The notes under the pieces: model-generated
What the model was told of the DNA's origin: nothing
The model's input: the letters and a program-made list of their open reading frames with translations, nothing else
Databases searched by the model: none
Part shown: positions 57,286-64,000 of the stretch, in pieces
Numbering within the stretch: position 1 is the first letter of the stretch
Layout of the letters: the number at the start of each line of letters is the position of its first letter
Translations under genes and position numbers: made by a program
From: Ilex aquifolium
Taxonomy: Eukaryota; Streptophyta; Magnoliopsida; Aquifoliales; Aquifoliaceae
Length of the DNA: 64,000 nt
Assembly: GCA_951799425.1 (NCBI GenBank)
Contig: OX637392.1
Span: 38,330,593 to 38,394,592, forward strand
Reading direction: 5' to 3'

Positions 57286-57922
57286 GAACAGCGAATCTGA
57301 ACATCAGATTTACGTCGGCTGAGCTATTTTCTTCCCCTATAAATACATAAGGGCACCTCCTTTGGCCTCCATACACCAATTACAACCCTAGAAAGCCTTG
57401 AGAAACAAGAAAGAAAGGGGGAAACACAAGATCAAGGGAGGATTTGCACCTTAAAGAAGATCAAAACTTCAAGTTTTTCAAGAACACTAAGGAAGAAGAA
57501 GGTATGGGTTTTCTTCCATTCTCTTGCATTGAGGCTAGGGCATACATATATATACATTCTTTTGACTCTAAATCTTATATACTTGCTATGAAATTGTTGA
57601 TTCTTGATATTTATGCAAATATGGTCATGTTTTAAACAATGCTATGGTGGAATCACCATTAAAACTCTTTTCTTGGTCTCAAACCCTAGTTCTCAAGGAA
57701 AATGGGTTGTTCTCTTGATTTTTCATTGATTCTTGAATTCAAAAACTTTAGTGCTTGAAATTGAACCACAAAATGATATTTATGAGGATCTCTTGTATAT
57801 TTTCTCACATTGTCTCTATTATGCTACTTTATGAGAAATTTTGGGGATTTTTGGGAATGGCTTGTTGTTTTTGAGAAATTGTGAATATTGTATTTCTTAT
57901 ATGGTTGTTTTGATGAACACAA

Positions 57923-58065
57923 GTGAGAGGTTCCTTGTAAGGATGCTCATGCCAAAGAAACAAGACCTTGACGGTGAGAGGTTCCTTGTAAGGATGCTCA
58001 TGCCAAAGAAACAAGACCTTGACGGTGAGAGGTTCCTTGTAAGGATGCTCATGCCCAAGAGAACA
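57923..58065 (+). repeat. 51-bp tandem repeat in U5 of the solo LTR
   Basis: Just under three units start GTGAGAGGTTCCTTGTAAGG at 57923, 57974 and 58025. The Tekay LTR has a degenerate version at 24710-24860. The open frame through it is a by-product of the period being divisible by three. Confidence 0.9.
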
Positions 58066-58699
58066 ATATTATATCATGTGTGGTTTATTGGTTTACTTTT
58101 GGGAAATTGTATGGCTCCATGTTGGAAATTGGTTTCACCTCTCCGTTTAACTTTATTGTTGTTCGTAAACTAGCGATCTATTAAACTGTCACGATTTTCC
58201 TTCAAAATTTATATATATGATATTTGTGAAACGAGACCGACTTGTTTTACATGTTTCTAAACCTTGTTCGAGTTTGAGAGGATGTTGTTCCTGAGCTTAG
58301 TGCTCACCCCCTACATATAATATATTTTCAGGCTATGATTTAGAGGAAGAGCTCGGAGTTGATGAGCAGGTGCCTTGGGAAACTCAAGCTGATGGCCATG
58401 TAGATCCGGAGGGCACTGTATAGGATCTTTCTTAGTACGTGCTAGACGAGGGGATTCCTTTTGGGAATATTGTTCATATTAATATTTTTGTTATTCCACT
58501 GCAAATTAATAGTTGATTTTGGGAATGTAGTTGCCATAGTTGGGCATATTCTTTTGGATGTAATGGCCATAGTTTGGCCTATTCTTTTGGATGATGAATG
58601 AAATTTTCTTTGTTTATGAAATTTATTAGTTGCTCTCATGATGTGACTGGTTTTAAATTGTGATGCCGTCCAAGGTGGATTTTGGGGCGTTACACCACC

Positions 58700-59967
58700 A
58701 CCAACCATCGCCATATACAACTTGGTTGTTTTTTTTACTATTGGTTTCCTATTTTTGTGTTTGGGGGAGGGTATATTTTGAAGAATCTGAATTTTTGGCT
58801 ATCTATTTGTTATTACAGCTAATTGGGAAACTTAAAAGTTCGGCTAAGAGAATGTGCGGATGATTTGGTGAAAGATCTTGCAGGTATGACCTATTATTAG
58901 TGTCGATTGTTCTCCATATTGCTTTTGTCAAATGAATTCATTTGAAAACACAAGCCTGGAGTTATTACATCCTATTTGGGTTTTAATATTTTGCTGGACA
59001 TTTATTTGCCACTGAAATTGCAGCATGGCATTGGGTCTAGGCCTCTGAAGGTTGGGCAACTCATGTAGTTGCAGTTATTGTTTTGAGCATGAGGACGCAG
59101 GGAAATTATTTGGTAAGGGTGAAGTTTTGGTGTGATGCCTAAGAAATGTTCCAATTGCTATTAGTTTCATTTTTTCCTATGCTTTTTTTATTGGTTATTT
59201 AACTAGGTCTAAATTTTTAATTGACAATTTTTTTGAGTTCTATATTGCCTTTACACGGGTCTAACGCTAGAATTTAGTGGAATGGTGGGGATGTCAAGGT
59301 GGAATGGTGGCATGACAGGCCATGCTCATGGTAAAATTACTAGAGGGATTTATTTTGATAAAAGGCCATTCTCTCAGCATATTTTCATTGTTTTTAAGTT
59401 GGTTTTCCATTATATTGGTTCTTATAATTATTTTCCCTTTTTAATATGGTAGCCCATATTTATGATTTTATTGTTGTCTTAGTTGAGATTGATATTGTGT
59501 GTTATGTGGTGAGTTCAGTAATTGGTTTGAGCCATATTTTTACTAATATACAATTTTTTTTGTTATACAGTGCCTTCAGACATGAGTTCATTGCTATTGG
59601 TTTTTTTTTTTTTTTGAATTATTTTGATTCTAACTGACGAGAAAAGTAAGGGGACATAAGTTTCGGATTTTCAGTTTGGTTTTGCCTCACATTTTCGGGC
59701 ATACATGTAAGCATGCTTGGGATTTTTTTTTTGTGACTTCACATCCAGAAGACGTTGATCCCAATCAGACAATATTGTGGTGGTGGTTGTTAGCAATCTT
59801 ATTGATATGTGTTTTTTGGTTATCTTTTTTTGCTAAAGAAGATGAAGTTGAAGATAATTATTTCTCTCTTTGTACACGTGTGTTTTGTGTGTGTCTAGTG
59901 TGCGTGTGATTTTTTTGTTCTGTGTTTAGTACGTTGAACTAATCACACATGAGGAAATGTTATTTGA
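58700..59967. other. Right part of the Helitron-like insertion; no confirmed gene
   Basis: T-rich sequence with several intron-like junctions (for example TTATTACAG then about 65 bp then GCAGGTATG near 58815-58882). A short frame at 59676-59909 encodes a Trp/Leu-rich membrane-like stretch without homology I can name. It may hold fragments of a captured host gene. Confidence 0.35.
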
Positions 59968-60285
59968 TGAGAATTGTCAGTAATTAAATTAATTGATGAA
60001 TATTTGTAATCTTAAACATGGGAAGAGTATTAAGTATATAATAAAAAGAAACTCAAAATATAATTTTGAGATCTGGCCCGGGAGATCAATAATAAGTTTT
60101 TAGTAGACTAACTTATTATTAATGGACCATAGGGTGTGTATTTTTGGTTGAACATAGAACTCTTAAGCCCATTGAAAGCCCGACCCTTATTTCTTTTCAG
60201 AGTCTCTATTGTAGTCTATAAATACACTCACTCGCTAGTTCTCTCAACCATAACATTTACCTTCACGTTTAGAAGATGCAGAGAG
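59968..60285 (+). mobile_element. Fragment of the copia 3' LTR
   Basis: Matches 36916-37230 of the 5' LTR (TCAGTAATT, TCTTAAACATGGG, AATAATAAGTTTTTAGTAG, TATTAATGGACCATA, CATTTACCTTCACGTTTAGAA), with many substitutions. It stops near 60285, before the Athila-like LTR. The divergence between copies indicates an old insertion. Confidence 0.8.
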
Positions 60286-60345
60286 TGTGATTCAGGTCTA
60301 ATATTTACATTTGTCAGAGGTAATATTGATCATTTTATTGTGAAA

Positions 60346-61360
60346 GTGTGATATTTATGTTGATTTAATTGAAGATTAAGGCTATGAGAATGAAAGATGA
60401 GTTGTGTTGTTTTGCAGGCTAATAGTGCAAAAATTGGAGTGAAGTTATGAGAAGAAATGAAGCATAGCTCAGGACGGATCACACTGGAACACGCGTCCAG
60501 ACGGATGAAGTGTACGCGTCCGGACGCGATTGGCAGAAAGTTGATAAACGGAGGAAGGACCATTCTGGAAGTTGCGTCCGGACGGTTGAGAGATGCGCGT
60601 CCGAACGCGTGTCAAGCTTCTGCTGCCGAATTTAGAATCCTAGTGGGATGCAATCTCTTTAGAATGTAATTTATAAATACGAACCTAGGACCTTGTAAAA
60701 GAGAGTTCTTTTTCATTAGTCTATTTCTACATCTTTTTACCATGTCTGGCTAGAAGGCTAAGCTAGGGCTAGGGGAAAACCTCTCAACGGAGTACGGTAT
60801 TTTTATTGACTCTTGTACTTAAGGATTTATGTTATTGTGTTAATTTAATCCTTAATATTTTAGCAAAGTGTTTATGCTGTATAAACTCTTGAGTTGTTGT
60901 GCCACGTACATCAATTGCTTGATTTTCCCTGCGTGTAAATCACTGGTTATTCCATGCTGGAAGGATTAACATTATTTCATAAAATAATATGATTGAATGA
61001 TTATTCAGGTTCCTGGTAGTCTTTTGATTATAACCATTGGATTTATTACTTGATTTGTTAATTGGTTTAACTGACATTTAATTCCTCTTTCAAGTCAAGC
61101 TTTGAGTCTTTAACTATTATTGTATGAAGTTGAGAGGGAGTACCTGATGCTCTAGTATTTTATTTATTACTGTTTTAATTACCAAAAATCATTTTTCTCC
61201 AATCAACAACTTTCTAAACAAATCCTTTTCCGTTCAAATTACTTTTGTTGTTTGTGTGATTGTTCCTTGTTACAATTCCTCGTGGGATCGACCTCGGACT
61301 TCCGAGATTATATTACTCTGCTCAACCTGCGCTTGGGTTTACACTTTTAAAGTTGAAGCA
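60346..61360 (+). mobile_element. 5' LTR of an Athila-like element
   Basis: The right edge is set at GAAGCA (61360), five bases before the primer site. The left edge is a guess at TGTGATATTT (60346); TGTGATTCAGG near 60286 is an alternative. TATAAATA is at 60672-60679. It carries a CGTCCGGACG palindrome array upstream of the TATA box. CGTGGGATCGACCTCGGAC near 61281 is typical of the LTR 3' part in Athila/Tat elements. Confidence 0.65.
60494..60609. repeat. CGTCCGGACG palindrome array upstream of a TATA box
   Basis: Perfect palindromes are at 60515-60528 (CGCGTCCGGACGCG) and 60575-60584. Near-palindromes are at 60494-60503 and 60596-60609. They form two doublets with 23-bp centre spacing, ending 62 bp before TATAAATA. 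Confidence 0.92.
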
Positions 61361-61365
61361 AGTTT

Positions 61366-61384
61366 TTGGCGCCGTTGCCGGGGA
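61366..61384 (+). other. Primer binding site, tRNA-Asp type
   Basis: TTGGCGCCGTTGCCGGGGA is complementary to the 3' end of plant tRNA-Asp (CCCCGGCAACGGCGCCA), the primer typical of Athila elements. Confidence 0.9.
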
Positions 61385-61531
61385 ACTTGAAGGACAAGGA
61401 GCCATCACATCATTGAGGTTTGCGGTATTTGCGAGTCTTCGGAAATCCGGTAACTTCGTTCTAATTTTTAGTTTATTTATTTTAGTTATTTTAGTTAAAT
61501 TTAGAATTCATTTAGGTTAGTTATTTGTTTT

Positions 61532-64000
61532 ATGAGCTTTTGGCATCGTGATTTAAGTGGACGTTTAACAAGAGAAGATTCAGATACTCTGTTTGGAAAT
61601 TTATTTGATTTATCTGTGTCGAATCACTTCTTGCACACAATGGCTGCTAATCCTAATGACCATAGGCAGAATGATCTTCCCGAACGGGAGGATCATGTTG
61701 ATAGAATAAGTAATCATGATGAGAATGAGGTGGATAATGTTAATCAGGGTAGGACTTTGCGTGAGTATCTACAACCTGTACTTCTCACTGAACCGTCATG
61801 CATAATTTTTCCATTGAATGCCATTAATTTTGTTTTCAAACCTGGCATGATTCAATTACTTCCAAAATTCCTGGGTATAGGTGAGGAAAACTCATATTTG
61901 CACATCAGAGAATTTGGGGATGTATGTGCTACGTTCCATGATCAGAATGTGGCAATGGATATAGTCAGGCTGAAGTTATTTCCTTTTTCATTAAAGGAAA
62001 AAGCTAAAACTTGGTTATATTCGTTGAGATCTAGGTCTATAGGAACATGGCAAGAGATGCAGAAACAATTTTTAAAGAAATTTTTTCCCACACATCGCAC
62101 AAATTCTTTGAAAAGACAGATAATGAATTTTTCTCAAAAGGAGTCAGAAAATTTTTATCAAAGTTGGGAAAGATTTAAAGACCTTCTTGCATCTTGCCCA
62201 CATCATGGTTATGAAAGCTGGCGCATAATAAGTTTCTTTTATGAGGGTTTAGGCCCACAACTGCGTCAATTTATTGAAATGATGTGTAACGGGGATTTTA
62301 TGAATAAGGAACTAGATGATGCTTTTGACTATTTAGACCAATTAGCCGAGAATGCACAATCTTGGGATACTACATCCCATGAACCATCTAAGGGTAAAAC
62401 TGCACAATCATCATCTTCTAGTGGGGGTAAATACCAGTTGAGGGAGGAGGATGACCTAGGAGCTAGGATTGCCACCTTAACAAGACGGGTAGAGGCTATG
62501 GAGTACAAAAAGGTTAACCAGGTTGACACAATTCAGGTTGAGGAGATATGCAGTATCTGTGAAATTCCTGGACATCCTGTGACGGAGTGTCCATCATTAC
62601 CTGCATTAAAAGAAGTGTATGACCAAGCAAATGTTGTAAACACTTTTTCAAAGCCTTACAATAATCCATACTCGAACACATACAATCCGGGGTGGAAGAA
62701 TCATCCAAATTTTGGTTGGAGGAATGACAATCATGCATCACAACCACCCCAACAAAACTCTTCAAATGTTGCACCTTACATTCCACGCCCAAAAAGAGAC
62801 ATTGAGGAGGTGTTGTCACAATTCATGCAGAATCAGCAAACATACAATAGACAAACAACTCAGGCTATTGAGGATATGAGGAGTGCAATCACTAAATTGG
62901 CCATTGACCCTTGCCATCAGGAAAAAGGTAGGCTTCCAGCACAACCACAACTGAACCCACAGGGTCAATTTGTTGTGAATGAGACTTGCACTTCTGAGAC
63001 TGTCCACGAGCACGTAAAGTCTATCACTACACTCCGCAGCGGGAAAGAAATCAATAAAACCATTCCTTTGGAAACTCAAGATTCTGAAAAGATTTCTCAA
63101 CCCACGGAGAGTGATGATAAGATTAGCCTGCCTGAAATTAATAAGTTTGAAAAGTATGTTCCACCTGCACCATTCCCACAGAGATTGCTTACTTCTACTA
63201 GGCCTGTTGTGTATAATGATATGTTAGAGATTTTTAAGCAGGTGAAAATTAATATTCCCTTGTTGGATGCCATTAAACAAATACCTTCTTATGCAAAATT
63301 TTTGAAAGAGTTATGCACTGTTAAAAGGAAATTAAATGTGCAAAAGAAGGCATTTTTGACTGAGCAAGTGTCCTCCATCATACAGCACAGAACTCCACCA
63401 AAGTATAAAGACCCAGGTTGTCCTACTATTTCTTGTGTTATAGGCAACCACAAAATTGAACAAGCATTACTGGATTTAGGAGCTAGTGTGAATTTGCTTC
63501 CTTATTCAGTATATGAACAATTAGGGTTGGGAGAGTTAAAACCCACTTCGGTTACACTTCAATTAGCTGATCGATCAGTAAAGATACCGAGGGGTATGGT
63601 GGAGGATGTTTTAGTACAGGTTGATAAATTTTATTTTCCCGTAGATTTCATAATTTTGGACACTCAACCTGTATTAAATACTAGTGCTCAAATTCCCGTC
63701 ATTTTAGGCAGACCATTCCTAGCCACTTCAAATGCTCTAATTAATTGCAGGAATGGTGTGATGAAATTGACCTTTGGGAATATGACATTAGAGCTCAACA
63801 TTTTTAATGTGTGCAAACAACCTGGGAATGTTGATGAAGATGTGCATGAAGTTAACATGATTGAATCTATTGTTCCAAGCAGAGTATATGATTCTTCCTT
63901 GTTTGATCCACTTGAAACATGTTTGCTTGAACAATATTCTGAGTTAGAGATAGATGAAAAGAATGCTGACATTTCTGTTTCAACTGATATGTTAAACTCT
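61532..64000 (+). CDS. Athila-like gag-protease polyprotein, open, continues past the right edge
   Basis: 823 codons without a stop, still open at the window edge. The start is MSFWHRDLSG at 61532; an in-frame ATG at 61640 (MAANPNDHRQ) is the alternative. The gag core is at about residues 130-245 (LFPFSLKEKAKTWLYSL, WQEMQKQFLKKFFPTHRT, ESWRIISFFYEGL). The CCHC knuckle CSICEIPGHPVTEC is at residues 340-353. A low-complexity Asn/Gln/Pro linker follows. The protease has LLDLGASVNLLP (Asp at residue 648, D-L-G form usual in Athila/Tat) and VILGRPFLATSNALI. RT, RNase H, integrase and any env-like gene lie outside. The intact frame contrasts with every other coding element here and suggests a recent insertion. 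Confidence 0.93.
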   Translation, partial: MSFWHRDLSGRLTREDSDTLFGNLFDLSVSNHFLHTMAANPNDHRQNDLPEREDHVDRISNHDENEVDNVNQGRTLREYLQPVLLTEPSCIIFPLNAINFVFKPGMIQLLPKFLGIGEENSYLHIREFGDVCATFHDQNVAMDIVRLKLFPFSLKEKAKTWLYSLRSRSIGTWQEMQKQFLKKFFPTHRTNSLKRQIMNFSQKESENFYQSWERFKDLLASCPHHGYESWRIISFFYEGLGPQLRQFIEMMCNGDFMNKELDDAFDYLDQLAENAQSWDTTSHEPSKGKTAQSSSSSGGKYQLREEDDLGARIATLTRRVEAMEYKKVNQVDTIQVEEICSICEIPGHPVTECPSLPALKEVYDQANVVNTFSKPYNNPYSNTYNPGWKNHPNFGWRNDNHASQPPQQNSSNVAPYIPRPKRDIEEVLSQFMQNQQTYNRQTTQAIEDMRSAITKLAIDPCHQEKGRLPAQPQLNPQGQFVVNETCTSETVHEHVKSITTLRSGKEINKTIPLETQDSEKISQPTESDDKISLPEINKFEKYVPPAPFPQRLLTSTRPVVYNDMLEIFKQVKINIPLLDAIKQIPSYAKFLKELCTVKRKLNVQKKAFLTEQVSSIIQHRTPPKYKDPGCPTISCVIGNHKIEQALLDLGASVNLLPYSVYEQLGLGELKPTSVTLQLADRSVKIPRGMVEDVLVQVDKFYFPVDFIILDTQPVLNTSAQIPVILGRPFLATSNALINCRNGVMKLTFGNMTLELNIFNVCKQPGNVDEDVHEVNMIESIVPSRVYDSSLFDPLETCLLEQYSELEIDEKNADISVSTDMLNS

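Larger units (their letters stand above)
56776..58694 (+). mobile_element. Solo LTR (family G) with perfect TSD CCACC
   Basis: A 1919-bp LTR starts TGTAAACCCCC and ends GGGGCGTTACA, flanked by CCACC at 56771-56775 and 58695-58699. TATAAATA is at 57338-57345. Upstream are the conserved ~130-bp block (57000-57130, antisense form shared with families D and LARD) and the CGTTCGAACG array. Downstream, GAGCTTAGTGCTCACCCCCTA near 58290 matches other Tekay-type LTRs. No internal domain remains. Confidence 0.94.
55478..59960 (+). mobile_element. Helitron-like insertion with intron-exon-like fragments (tentative)
   Basis: The insert starts TCTATACTAATAATATAG, the form of plant Helitron 5' ends, after an A within copia RNase H. 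It includes a CT microsatellite at about 55793-55828. Two near-identical segments ending GCACAACTGACAG|GTATAT at 55911-55924 and about 56011-56024 look like exon/splice-donor copies. Other intron-exon-like junctions lie near 58815-58882 and 59024. No helicase was seen, so it would be non-autonomous. The expected 3' hairpin and CTRR terminus were not identified, so the right edge is only where copia LTR similarity returns. A solo LTR is nested at 56776-58694. Confidence 0.35.

Noticed and set aside
57841-58173. A 110-codon frame with internal RFLVRMLMPKKQDLDGE repeats
   Set aside because: Produced by a 51-bp tandem repeat in LTR U5; no support for translation.
59676-59909. A 77-codon frame with a Trp/Leu-rich membrane-like stretch
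   Set aside because: No recognisable family or gene context; kept only as part of the Helitron-like region.

Overview
The window looks like plant nuclear heterochromatin, probably from a eudicot, made almost entirely of nested LTR retrotransposons. I found no convincing host gene, tRNA, rRNA or CRISPR array. The evidence is several Ty3/gypsy families with TG..CA LTRs and 5-bp target duplications, a Ty1/copia element, an Athila-type element with a tRNA-Asp primer site, a MITE, and long AT-rich relic DNA. Species cannot be named from this.

Layout. 1-4131: minus-strand Ty3/gypsy element (gag, protease, primer site, 5' LTR) running off the left edge. 4131-6016: LTR-like minus-strand sequence with two G14 runs. 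6030-11226: decayed minus-strand gypsy element (integrase, RNase H, RT, protease, then an LTR; gag lost). 11964-18960: LTR and non-coding interior of a minus-strand element, split by a solo LTR (14416-17074, TSD CTATC). 19205-19560: GTG-rich repeat. 19887-22270: solo LTR (TSD ATAAT). 22644-32585: a MITE-like element split by a full-length Tekay-like chromovirus (23082-32537) whose gag-pol is one frame broken only by stop codons. 33028-35320: solo LTR (TSD ATATA). About 36900-60285: a Ty1/copia element whose RT gene holds an insert, inside which sits a three-LTR, two-interior non-autonomous element (41917-54052, TSD CTCAG). The 3' part of the copia element is further broken by a Helitron-like insertion that itself holds a solo LTR (56776-58694, TSD CCACC). 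About 60346-64000: 5' LTR, primer site and an uninterrupted gag-protease frame of an Athila-like element running off the right edge.

How the parts relate. The Tekay element and the non-autonomous three-LTR element share a nearly identical primer-site leader and polypurine region, so the coding family probably mobilised the non-coding one in trans. Four solo LTRs with perfect target duplications, and the LTR-interior-LTR-interior-LTR array, point to active LTR-LTR recombination.

The most unusual signal is a promoter cassette. In three LTRs, paired perfect palindromes sit 51-53 bp upstream of the TATA box. The flanks are conserved but the palindrome itself differs (TACCGGTA, CCTTCCGGAAGG, CGTTCGAACG). 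A similar arrangement with CGTCCGGACG lies 62 bp from the TATA box of the Athila-like LTR, and GTGCAC/CACGTG arrays occur in the Tekay LTRs. The TACCGGTA version also appears, with the same spacing, in an unrelated LTR family at a different place in the LTR.
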